Assembly (NCBI GenBank): GCA_024998705.1
Contig: JACOEF010000296.1
Span: 1-12,606 of the forward strand
Direction of reading: 5' to 3'
Length of the DNA: 12,606 nt
Origin: Nitrospira sp.
Lineage (GTDB): Bacteria; Nitrospirota; Nitrospiria; Nitrospirales; Nitrospiraceae
Positions 1-5,386 of the stretch are shown here, piece by piece (the stretch's first letter is position 1; each line of letters opens with the position of its first letter). The notes under the pieces are model-generated. The model was not told the DNA's origin. It searched no databases and saw only the letters and a program-made list of their open reading frames with translations. Position numbers and translations under genes: made by a program.

Positions 1-1117
1 CGATCAATTCGAAATTGGCCGCCTGACCTCCGACGGTGATCGTGACATCATTGCCGATCACCTGGGCACAGACCATGGTGACGGATTCCGCGATAACCGG
101 ATTGACCTTGCCCGGCATGATGGAGGAGCCAGGCTGGGTTTCCGGAAGGTTGATCTCGCCGAGGCCGCAGCGCGGACCTGACCCGAGCCAGCGAATGTCA
201 TTGGCGATCTTCATCAGGCTCACCGCCAGCGTGCGCAATTCACCACTGGCCTCGACCAACGAGTCCTGTGCGGATTGGCCTTCGAAGTGGTTGACCGCTT
301 CCTTAAAAGCGCATCCGGTTTCTTTCGAAATGATGGCCATGACTTTACCCGCAAATTTCGGGTGGCAATTGAGTCCGGTGCCGACTGCGGTCCCTCCGAG
401 GGCCACCTCGCTGAGCGCCGCCTGCGCTCGTTTCATGCGTGCGATGCCCAGCTCGATTTGTCTGGCATAGCCGCCGAATTCCTGACCCAACCGGACCGGC
501 GTCGCGTCCTGCAAATGGGTGCGGCCGATTTTGACGATCTTGTCGAACTCGCGTGTTTTCCCGTTGAGCGCCTTGTGCAGCCGAGTGAGTGCGGGAATCA
601 GTTGCCGTTGAATCGTCTCCGAGGCCGCGATGTGGATGGCGGTCGGGATCACGTCGTTGCTGGATTGGCCCAGGTTCACGTGATCGTTCGGGTGCACCAG
701 TTTGCTGCCTCTGGCGCCGCCGAGCAGTTCCGTGGCCCGGTTCGAGATGACTTCGTTGGTATTCATGTTGGTGGAGGTGCCGGAACCGGTTTGGAAGATA
801 TCCACCGGAAATTCGGCATCCAGGCGTCCCTCCACCACTTCGGTGGCGACGCGAACGATGGCGTCGGCCGGCTTTTTATCGAGTAGTTTCAACGAATGGT
901 TCACCGAAGCGGCGGCGCGTTTGATGAGTCCCATGGCCCGGATCATGGCGCGGGGAATGCGCAGGGAACTGATCGGGAAGTTCTCGATCGCGCGGGCGGT
1001 CTGGACCCCATAATAGGCATTGGAGGGAACCGGCAGTTCTCCCATCGTGTCGCGCTCCATGCGTGTGGACGTGGTCATGGAGGCGGTGGTGCCGGTGGTG
1101 CGCGAAGCTTTCTTCAT
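1..1117 (-). CDS. fumC: Class II fumarate hydratase, C-terminus cut by window edge
   Basis: Catalyses reversible hydration of fumarate to L-malate in the cytosol as an iron-independent homotetramer (family knowledge). Reading the minus strand from ATG 1115-1117 gives 372 residues with no stop before the window edge; the family is about 460 residues, so roughly the last 90 are missing. Visible landmarks are the [14 protein letters not shown] block (about residues 109-122), [14 protein letters not shown] (142-155), the catalytic-histidine motif [10 protein letters not shown] (198-207), and the superfamily signature [11 protein letters not shown] (330-340), which carries the flexible-loop serines. 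The G in MPGKVN fits fumarase; aspartase usually has MPAKVN. The AYYGVQT start recalls aspartase, so aspartate ammonia-lyase is the alternative, though less likely. The start is supported by GAGGAGA about 7 bases upstream. The gene follows the hsp20 terminator and appears to have its own promoter. Confidence 0.93.
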   Translation of the reverse strand, partial: MKKASRTTGTTASMTTSTRMERDTMGELPVPSNAYYGVQTARAIENFPISSLRIPRAMIRAMGLIKRAAASVNHSLKLLDKKPADAIVRVATEVVEGRLDAEFPVDIFQTGSGTSTNMNTNEVISNRATELLGGARGSKLVHPNDHVNLGQSSNDVIPTAIHIAASETIQRQLIPALTRLHKALNGKTREFDKIVKIGRTHLQDATPVRLGQEFGGYARQIELGIARMKRAQAALSEVALGGTAVGTGLNCHPKFAGKVMAIISKETGCAFKEAVNHFEGQSAQDSLVEASGELRTLAVSLMKIANDIRWLGSGPRCGLGEINLPETQPGSSIMPGKVNPVIAESVTMVCAQVIGNDVTITVGGQAANFELI

Positions 1118-1164
1118 CGTCGGGTCTCCTCGAATAGCTGGCGGTTGACATGCTGGAGCGGGGC

Positions 1165-1194
1165 ATCTTAAACGGTCCCCGTGCGGAAGCACAA
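1165..1194 (-). promoter_or_regulatory. Possible sigma70-type promoter for fumC
   Basis: On the minus strand TTGTGC (1189-1194) lies 18 bases before TAAGAT (1165-1170). The -10 matches the consensus at four of six positions and the -35 only at TTG. It sits about 50 bases upstream of the fumarase start and downstream of the hsp20 terminator. Position is sensible but the match is weak. Confidence 0.3.
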
Positions 1195-1304
1195 GCATGG
1201 CTGTGCCCGGGCGTGGAAATTGCGCGCACCCTTCGGTGAACGACATCTTTCGGGTCCGATAGAGAAATGGCGATGTGATGGCGGGTAGGATTGCGGAATA
1301 AGAA

Positions 1305-1327
1305 AAGGCCCGCAGTGGGCGGGCCTT
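1305..1327 (-). terminator. Rho-independent terminator of hsp20 (possibly bidirectional)
   Basis: A perfect 9-bp stem, AAGGCCCGC (1305-1313) with GCGGGCCTT (1319-1327), encloses a 5-base loop. On the minus strand the stem is followed by TTTTCTTATT. It begins 24 bases after the hsp20 stop codon. The other side carries CCTTTTC, so it could also act weakly on plus-strand transcripts. Confidence 0.75.
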
Positions 1328-1350
1328 CCTTTTCATGGCACAGGGTCCTG

Positions 1351-1806
1351 TTACGCGATCTTGACGTCGATCTGTTTCGGTTTCGCCTTCTCCGATTTCG
1401 GGAGATGCAGGAGCAGGACGCCGTCCACATATTCTGCCTTCACTTTGCTCTCGTCGACCGAATCAGGAAGCGTGAAGCTTCGGACGAACCGACCATACGA
1501 CCGTTCGATCCGATGGTACTTCGTCCCCTTGTCCTCCTTTTCTTGCTTCCGCTCACCTTGAATGGTGAGCACCCCATCTTCCACCGTGACCTTTACATCG
1601 TCCTTTTTTACCTCCGGAAGCTCGGCCTTAATGGCATATTCGGCTTCGCTCTCGCTGATGTACACGGTCGGAATCCAGTCGGCCACCGTCATGACTTCTT
1701 TCCCTTGTCCGGCGGCTGCGCTGCTTGCCGGCCGCGCAATCATGCGATTCAGCCGCTCCGACATGTCTTCCAACTCCCTGAACGGATCCCATCGTACAAT
1801 CGCCAT
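1351..1806 (-). CDS. Small heat-shock protein, Hsp20/alpha-crystallin family
   Basis: ATP-independent holdase chaperone of 151 residues that forms oligomers and holds unfolding proteins for refolding by Hsp70/ClpB (family knowledge). The N-terminus [15 protein letters not shown] is typical of class A bacterial sHSPs. An alpha-crystallin domain spans about residues 42-138 and includes the conserved DGVLTI (77-82) and [10 protein letters not shown] (128-137) strands. The C-terminal tail carries an I-x-V motif (I146-V148), which docks into the neighbouring subunit. The start has a strong SD, GGAGGT, at 1813-1818, 6 bases upstream. The 5' leader can bury this SD in a helix (see 1807-1883), so regulation by temperature is likely. 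The gene is a single unit ended by the hairpin at 1305-1327. No CIRCE element is visible. TTGACT at 1894-1899 would start transcription inside the leader helix, so I could not place the promoter confidently. Confidence 0.95.
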   Translation of the reverse strand: MAIVRWDPFRELEDMSERLNRMIARPASSAAAGQGKEVMTVADWIPTVYISESEAEYAIKAELPEVKKDDVKVTVEDGVLTIQGERKQEKEDKGTKYHRIERSYGRFVRSFTLPDSVDESKVKAEYVDGVLLLHLPKSEKAKPKQIDVKIA

Positions 1807-1883
1807 GGAAGAACCTCCCTCTGTGGATGTTGTTACCGGTGTTCACTTGAGACATCCTACTTACTAGAGAGGAGGTAATCTTC
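1807..1883 (-). promoter_or_regulatory. Candidate RNA thermometer in the hsp20 5' leader
   Basis: In the minus-strand transcript, GAAGA (1879-1883) can pair with UCUUC (1808-1812), ACCUCC (1871-1876) with the SD GGAGGU (1813-1818), and CUCU (1866-1869) with AGAG (1819-1822). That makes 15 pairs interrupted only by a UU bulge (1877-1878) and a U bulge (1870). The helix ends one base before the AUG at 1806. An inner stem pairs GGAUGU (1852-1857) with ACAUCC (1825-1830). Burying an SD in a bulged helix upstream of a small heat-shock gene is the ROSE/fourU principle. The anti-SD arm here resembles the 16S rRNA 3' end rather than the ROSE UUGCU or fourU motif. The pairing is visible in the sequence; temperature control is inference, and the transcript must start upstream of 1883. 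Confidence 0.6.
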
Positions 1884-1930
1884 TTGCCGATGAAGTCAAG
1901 GCCGAGGGGTAAAGAGTTCCCGTCGTCGAT

Positions 1931-1952
1931 GGGGCCTTGACATTGAGGCCCC
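1931..1952. repeat. 7-bp inverted repeat, operator-like
   Basis: GGGGCCT (1931-1937) and AGGCCCC (1946-1952) are perfect inverted repeats around an 8-base spacer. They overlap the -35 hexamer proposed for the small membrane gene to the right and lie upstream of the hsp20 leader to the left. They could be an operator between divergent genes or a transcript hairpin. There is no T-tract, so it is not a classical terminator. Confidence 0.45.
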
Positions 1953-1964
1953 CGGCATTATTTA
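1937..1964 (+). promoter_or_regulatory. Possible sigma70 promoter for the 29-residue membrane protein
   Basis: A consensus -35, TTGACA (1937-1942), is followed after 16 bases by TATTTA (1959-1964), which matches the -10 consensus only at its first three bases. Predicted transcription would start near 1971, giving a leader of about 25 bases that contains the SD at 1982-1986. The perfect -35 makes this the best promoter candidate in the gap. Confidence 0.4.
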
Positions 1965-1995
1965 GTAGCTCCCTTCACACAGGGAGACGATGACC

Positions 1996-2085
1996 ATGCT
2001 GGAATTCATGTCCTATGCACTGCTCGGCGGCATCATGTTCGTGACATCGATTGTGTTGTGGTGGTTCATCGGTCGCACCGAGTAG
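1996..2085 (+). CDS. Small single-span membrane protein, 29 residues
   Basis: Not recognised by family. The peptide starts MLEFMSYALLGGIMF and ends WWFIGRTE. It has one hydrophobic helix of about 20 residues (roughly residues 5-25), a Trp-Trp pair at the membrane edge and a short charged tail, which suggests an N-out/C-in or accessory single-span topology. An SD-like GGGAG (1982-1986) is 9 bases before this ATG. A second in-frame ATG at 1990 would give 31 residues but sits only 3 bases from the SD, so I prefer 1996. The size and form recall accessory subunits of respiratory or transport complexes such as CydX or KdpF, but no such partner gene is nearby. It is convergent with citrate synthase, with 12 bases between the stops. 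A short inverted repeat (GTAGCC 2082-2087, GGCTAC 2096-2101) spans this gap without a T-tract. Confidence 0.55.
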   Translation: MLEFMSYALLGGIMFVTSIVLWWFIGRTE

Positions 2086-2097
2086 CCGTTTTTCAGG

Positions 2098-3231
2098 CTA
2101 CCGCCGTTCCATCGGCACGTAGTGCCGGTCATGCTCCCCGGAGTAGATTTGGTCCGGCCGGTACAGTTTGTTCTCCCGCAATTGCTCCAACCAGTGCGCC
2201 AGCCACCCGCTCACCCTCGCCATGGCGAACAGCGGCGTGAACAAATCCACCTCGATGCCCATCTTGTCGTAGATGATGCCTGAGTAAAAGTCGACGTTCG
2301 GGTAAATCCCTTTGTCCTTCAATCGTTCGCCCGCGAGTTGCTCTACCGCCACCGCCACCTCATAGAGCGGAGACGTTCCACAGACATTAAACAGCCGCAT
2401 GCAGAGCTCCTGCAGCACGGTCGCACGGGGATCCTTGACCTTGTAGACCCGATGCCCGAACCCCATGAGTTTGTTTTTCCCCTGCAGCCTGTTTTCCACT
2501 GCCGTGCCGGCGTGAGCGGGGGTGCCGATTTCCCGCAGCATCATGACGACGGCTTCGTTGGCACCACCGTGCAACGGACCCTTCAACGCGCCGATCGAAG
2601 AGGCCACCACCGTATAGGGGTCGGCCAGGGTCGAGGCCGTCACCATGCCGGCAAAGGTCGAGGCGTTCATGGTGTGCTCGGCGTGCAAAATCAGACAGTC
2701 ATCGAAGACTTCGCTCCACAGCGGATGCGGAACCGTTTCGGTCAGCATATAGAGAAAGTTATCGGAAAATGGCAGATCATCCCGCGGTGGGATGTACTCG
2801 TCCCCGCGTCTTAAACGCGCCCAGGCGGCCACGATGGTGGGGAGTTTGGCGATCAGGCGCACCGCCGACCAGTAGTTGTTGGCTACGTCTTTCACATTGC
2901 GGCCCGGGTAGACCATGCCGAGTGCCGCGACGGCTGCTTGTAACGCGTCCATGGGATGTCCATGTTCTGGCATGACCTTCAGCAGGTCCACGATGCGAAA
3001 TTTAATCCGCCGGTGATGGGTTACGTCGTCCACCCACTGCCTGAGCTCAGACGCGTTCGGCAGTCGCCCGAACAGCAGCAGATAGCTGGTTTCAAGAAAC
3101 GACGACTGCTGACACAGTTCCTCCACGCGGATGCCACGATATTCCAGCACTCCTCGTGTTCCATCCACATCGCTGATCGCTGATTTTGCGGCAGGCACCC
3201 CGGCCAGTCCCGGCATGAAGTCGTGCGGCAT
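2098..3231 (-). CDS. gltA: Citrate synthase (citrate/2-methylcitrate synthase family)
   Basis: Condenses acetyl-CoA with oxaloacetate to citrate, the entry step of the oxidative TCA cycle, in the cytosol. The 377-residue length fits the short bacterial/archaeal-type dimeric enzymes rather than the NADH-regulated hexameric E. coli type. The catalytic triad is recognisable: His221 in GPLHGGANE, His260 in GFGHRVYK, and Asp314 in PNVDFYSG. The AEHTMNAST block (184-192) is also typical. Members of this subfamily may also accept propionyl-CoA, so 2-methylcitrate synthase is an alternative, but no prp genes are nearby. The start ATG (3229-3231) follows AGGAG by 9 bases. CATAAT on the minus strand (3272-3277), about 40 bases upstream, is a possible -10 with no clear -35. 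In an organism with a reductive TCA cycle this enzyme would allow the cycle to run oxidatively. Confidence 0.95.
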   Translation of the reverse strand: MPHDFMPGLAGVPAAKSAISDVDGTRGVLEYRGIRVEELCQQSSFLETSYLLLFGRLPNASELRQWVDDVTHHRRIKFRIVDLLKVMPEHGHPMDALQAAVAALGMVYPGRNVKDVANNYWSAVRLIAKLPTIVAAWARLRRGDEYIPPRDDLPFSDNFLYMLTETVPHPLWSEVFDDCLILHAEHTMNASTFAGMVTASTLADPYTVVASSIGALKGPLHGGANEAVVMMLREIGTPAHAGTAVENRLQGKNKLMGFGHRVYKVKDPRATVLQELCMRLFNVCGTSPLYEVAVAVEQLAGERLKDKGIYPNVDFYSGIIYDKMGIEVDLFTPLFAMARVSGWLAHWLEQLRENKLYRPDQIYSGEHDRHYVPMERR

Positions 3232-3389
3232 AGACGCTGTCTCCTCTCCTCAACAGAAGGAATGATGACCCATTATGTGTGCACTTGGCGGCAGCGGACG
3301 TGCTTTCACGCGCCTGGTTCCGGTACGGTCCCCTGCCCCTGTGCGTGGTTTAGCTTACCATGATTCGCGCTATTGACTCAGCCTTCACC

Positions 3390-3418
3390 TTGAATTGGTG
3401 CGACACGCTTGGCATACT
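3390..3418 (+). promoter_or_regulatory. Possible promoter for the exported-protein pair
   Basis: TTGAAT (3390-3395) and CATACT (3413-3418) are spaced by 17 bases and match the sigma70 consensus at four of six positions each. Predicted transcription would start about 30 bases before the GTG at 3458. Another -35-like TTGACT at 3373-3378 has no matching -10. Confidence 0.4.
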
Positions 3419-3457
3419 GGCCAAAGGTTCGGTCATTGTCGGATTCGGAGGCGTGGA

Positions 3458-3694
3458 GTGACGGGTTTGACGCGCATACTTGTGCTGGTCGGGCTCCTGG
3501 CCCTGGGCGCGGCCCTGTTCATGGTCGGGCGGGGCGAACCTCCTACAGGCACTATTGGGGATGCTCGCATCGGACGCAGCACGCTGAGTCATGGCGGGCC
3601 TGGCCCAGGGACTCCACCCGCGGCACCCGGAATCGCTCCATCCGCTGATCGCCAGATGTCTTTGAGTCCGTCGCCCAACGCAACCACGAGGTGA
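3458..3694 (+). CDS. Small membrane-anchored protein with Pro/Gly/Ser-rich tail
   Basis: Not recognised. Starting at GTG 3458 gives 78 residues. I prefer this to the upstream ATG at 3395 because GGAGG (3447-3451) lies 6 bases before the GTG, and the product then begins directly with a membrane helix (about residues 5-24, rich in Leu, Val and Ala). The rest is low-complexity, rich in Pro, Gly, Ser and Thr with no Cys, and looks disordered. The helix could be an uncleaved anchor or a signal peptide, placing the tail in the periplasm. The stop is 3 bases before the next gene, so the two are almost certainly co-transcribed and translationally coupled. Reality as a gene rests on the SD, the membrane segment and this tight spacing, not on homology. 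Confidence 0.6.
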   Translation: MTGLTRILVLVGLLALGAALFMVGRGEPPTGTIGDARIGRSTLSHGGPGPGTPPAAPGIAPSADRQMSLSPSPNATTR

Positions 3695-3697
3695 GGC

Positions 3698-4087
3698 ATG
3701 AGCCTGTTCCGCTTATGGGCATGGAGAGTGTTACCGCTGTTGGTGTTGGGCCTCCTGTCCCCGGCGTGGGCGGCCGACGAACAGACGGTGTTTGCCGTCA
3801 TCAGTGACGTGCCGAAAGATAAGACGCACGTGCCGGCGAAGGTGTTACTCGACGGTGCGGTTTCTGACGTCAAACTCCTGCCGGGAGAATCGATCCTTGG
3901 AAATCCGGTCTGGCGCTCGCTGGAGGTCTGCCATGCGCTCAAGATCGAAGGCATGAGGACGGGCGATGGGGTCAAGGTCACTTCAGCGCGGGTGCTCGAC
4001 GCCAGCATGCTGCCCATGGCGCTGCAGGGGTATGCCGGAGATTGCTTGATTAAGAAGGCGGTGGAGATTGCGCCGTTGGCAGACTAG
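3698..4087 (+). CDS. Secreted hypothetical protein with signal peptide
   Basis: Family not recognised. The 129-residue product has a clear Sec signal peptide: a short basic start, a hydrophobic core around residues 10-21, and an A-W-A cleavage site after residue 25, followed by an acidic mature start (ADEQT). The mature protein is about 104 residues, mixed alpha/beta by look, with exactly two cysteines (C78 and C116) that could form a disulfide in the periplasm. No catalytic motif, lipobox or membrane anchor is visible. GAGGTG (3688-3693) is 4 bases before the ATG and overlaps the end of the preceding gene, indicating coupling. The pair may act together at the envelope: a membrane-anchored flexible partner plus a soluble periplasmic one. 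Downstream, 4088-4240 has no recognisable T-tailed terminator. Confidence 0.8.
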   Translation: MSLFRLWAWRVLPLLVLGLLSPAWAADEQTVFAVISDVPKDKTHVPAKVLLDGAVSDVKLLPGESILGNPVWRSLEVCHALKIEGMRTGDGVKVTSARVLDASMLPMALQGYAGDCLIKKAVEIAPLAD

Positions 4088-4217
4088 TGAGAAAGCGGAA
4101 AAAATCGGCCCGCGGCGTTTTCGACATCGGTGCCGCGTGAATCGTGCCGTATATCTTGTCAGGAACGGCAATTGGGCTGAAGCCAGAGACGAACGACGGA
4201 CTAAAAGGACGGACTTT

Positions 4218-4253
4218 TTGCGCATCCTGATAGCGGTCCGCTACGATGCGCAA
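4218..4253. repeat. 36-base hairpin overlapping the stop of the zinc-ribbon gene
   Basis: A 9-bp perfect outer inverted repeat, TTGCGCATC (4218-4226) and GATGCGCAA (4245-4253), encloses a second perfect one, TAGCGG (4231-4236) and CCGCTA (4238-4243). The inner right arm contains the stop codon of the minus-strand gene. Neither strand has a T-tract after the hairpin; a T run precedes it on the plus strand. It may protect 3' ends or act as a Rho-dependent stop between convergent genes. Confidence 0.55.
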
Positions 4254-4618
4254 GCGGGGCAGAGGGTCGGTTCTTCGTCGGCGTCGCATTCGTCGACCGT
4301 GAGCGGAAAAAATTGCTCACATTGCCGGCACGTACGGATTTCGAAATACGCCACCCCTTGCTCATCGATTTCAGTCGGAAGCAGGAGTTCGAGCGGATCG
4401 TACCCCAGCTTGACCTCGTCAGCGAATCGAATAATCGCCAGACGGTCGTTGAAGACTTCAAAGGTGGCTTCTGTGCCTTTTCGTTCTAAGCGATGGCCGA
4501 CGACAAACACCGGTTGACCCTTGCGTTTGGTGCGCAGATCTTTCAAGGTGCGTTGCGTCGTCGACGTGCATGCAAACTTGCCGGCTTGGTCGCTGGTGTC
4601 GGTTCCAAAAATGGGCAT
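4241..4618 (-). CDS. Conserved-looking hypothetical protein with C-terminal zinc ribbon
   Basis: Not recognised by family. The 125-residue protein has a basic, probably beta-rich N-terminal part (about residues 1-90) and a cysteine-rich end: C97-x-x-C100 and C120-x-x-C123 form a plausible four-cysteine zinc ribbon, with an extra C111 between them. Zinc or another metal is therefore likely bound; nothing suggests an enzyme. No strong SD lies next to the ATG. An AGGAGA sits about 27 bases upstream, too far to serve it, and an in-frame stop (TGA) two codons upstream excludes a longer start. Promoter candidate: TTGACG (4682-4687) and TTACAT (4659-4664), 17 bases apart, overlapped by an inverted repeat. 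The gene is divergent from the ArsC-like gene and convergent with the exported pair. Confidence 0.7.
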   Translation of the reverse strand: MPIFGTDTSDQAGKFACTSTTQRTLKDLRTKRKGQPVFVVGHRLERKGTEATFEVFNDRLAIIRFADEVKLGYDPLELLLPTEIDEQGVAYFEIRTCRQCEQFFPLTVDECDADEEPTLCPACAS

Positions 4619-4649
4619 AGGTCAATCGTATCGCGTTAGGGTGAAATCT

Positions 4650-4687
4650 CCTGTGTCCATGTAACACAGGTCAAAAATTTGCGTCAA
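4650..4687 (-). promoter_or_regulatory. Candidate promoter with overlapping 7-bp inverted repeat
   Basis: CCTGTGT (4650-4656) and ACACAGG (4664-4670) are perfect inverted repeats around a 7-base spacer, a typical dimer operator form. On the minus strand TTGACG (4682-4687), a 17-base gap and TTACAT (4659-4664) form a sigma70-like promoter whose -10 lies inside the repeat. A protein bound here would block the zinc-ribbon gene and could also affect the divergent ArsC-like gene. The -10 is poor (three of six). Confidence 0.4.
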
Positions 4688-4720
4688 GGGAACCTTCTTG
4701 GAGGAGGAAAGGCTAACAGC

Positions 4721-5071
4721 ATGGCGGAGATGACGATCTATCAAAAACCTACCTGTTCAACGTGTCGCGAAGCCGTGCGGATTGTGCGCGAAAGCGGGAC
4801 ACCGTTAAAGGCGATCAATTATTATGAACAGCCGTTCACAAAGAGCCGGCTCAAGGCCCTGCTGAAGAAAGCCGGACTGACCGCGCGTGAGGTGTTACGT
4901 GCGAAAGAAGATCTGTATAAGTCGTTGAAGTTGTCCGATCCCACGCTAAGCGAGGATTAGCTGCTTGATCAGATGGTCCTGCATCCGGATTTGATTCAGC
5001 GTCCGCTCGTCGAAAAGGGTGATCAGGCCATGCTGGCACGCCCGGCGGAAACGATCAGCAAACTGCTGTAA
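4721..5071 (+). pseudogene. ArsC/Spx-family thioredoxin-fold reductase interrupted by in-frame TAG
   Basis: The family includes glutaredoxin-linked arsenate reductases and Spx-like proteins. Translation from ATG 4721 gives 79 residues beginning MAEMTIYQKPTCSTCREAV, with the active-site Cys motif C-S-T-C near residues 11-14. It then meets TAG at 4958-4960. The same frame runs on for 36 more codons to TAA at 5069-5071. These codons encode LLDQMVLHPDLIQRP and later MLARP, which are the family's C-terminal blocks carrying the arginines used to bind the oxyanion. The total, 116 codons including the TAG, matches the family length. A single nonsense change (for example CAG or GAG to TAG) therefore explains the break. 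The truncated form would lose the catalytic arginines. Sequencing error or UAG readthrough are alternatives. GAGGAGGAAAGG (4701-4712) provides the SD. Confidence 0.8.
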
Positions 5072-5133
5072 CTAACGTAGGCGCCTGGCACTTCTGCGGA
5101 GGCGCCGGGCGGGCATGACGGAGGACTGCGCCT

Positions 5134-5376
5134 ATGTTTGCATTCGGCTCCATGGATCGCGTGTCACTGTTCGGGCGGATTCTGCAGCGGCTCAACCTTC
5201 GTTTTCCGTCCCTCTTTGTGTTGTTCGCCGTCCTGACCCTGGCGGACATCATTGTGCCGGACGTGATCCCGCTGGCCGACGAAATCGGTCTGGCCCTGCT
5301 GACGTTGTTGTTGGGGTTGTGGAAGGAGCGCCGGCCTCGCAGCCGCGCCCAGGCCTCTCCAGGCACGACCCGGTAA
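5134..5376 (+). CDS. Small membrane protein, DUF6116-like
   Basis: An 80-residue protein with GGAGG (5120-5124) 9 bases before its ATG. After an amphipathic start with RLNLRFPSLF (about residues 19-28) come two hydrophobic stretches, about 27-44 and 48-64, joined by ADIIVPDVIPLADE. The hairpin ends in a basic, disordered tail (KERRPRSR). The arrangement, RFPsLF followed by a D-x-x-x-P-D-x-I-P-x-A-D-E turn and a second helix, resembles the small uncharacterised membrane proteins grouped as DUF6116; that assignment is from memory. Function unknown. It is convergent with RNase D, with 10 bases between stop codons and no T-tailed hairpin there. Upstream, GGCGCC repeats (5080-5085 and 5101-5106) could form a hairpin after the ArsC-like remnant, again without a T-tract. 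Confidence 0.75.
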   Translation: MFAFGSMDRVSLFGRILQRLNLRFPSLFVLFAVLTLADIIVPDVIPLADEIGLALLTLLLGLWKERRPRSRAQASPGTTR

Positions 5377-5386
5377 ACGGCGGAGA

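Noticed and set aside
876..1430. 184-residue open frame on the minus strand between fumarase and hsp20
   Set aside because: Overlaps both real genes in another frame and runs through the terminator; composition is Arg/Ser/His-rich and low complexity.
1884..1940. 18-codon plus-strand mini-ORF behind a perfect GGAGGT
   Set aside because: The SD-like sequence is better explained as the anti-SD arm of the hsp20 leader on the other strand; the peptide has no features.
2338..2814. 158-residue plus-strand frame inside citrate synthase
   Set aside because: Antisense shadow of a gene with its full catalytic triad.
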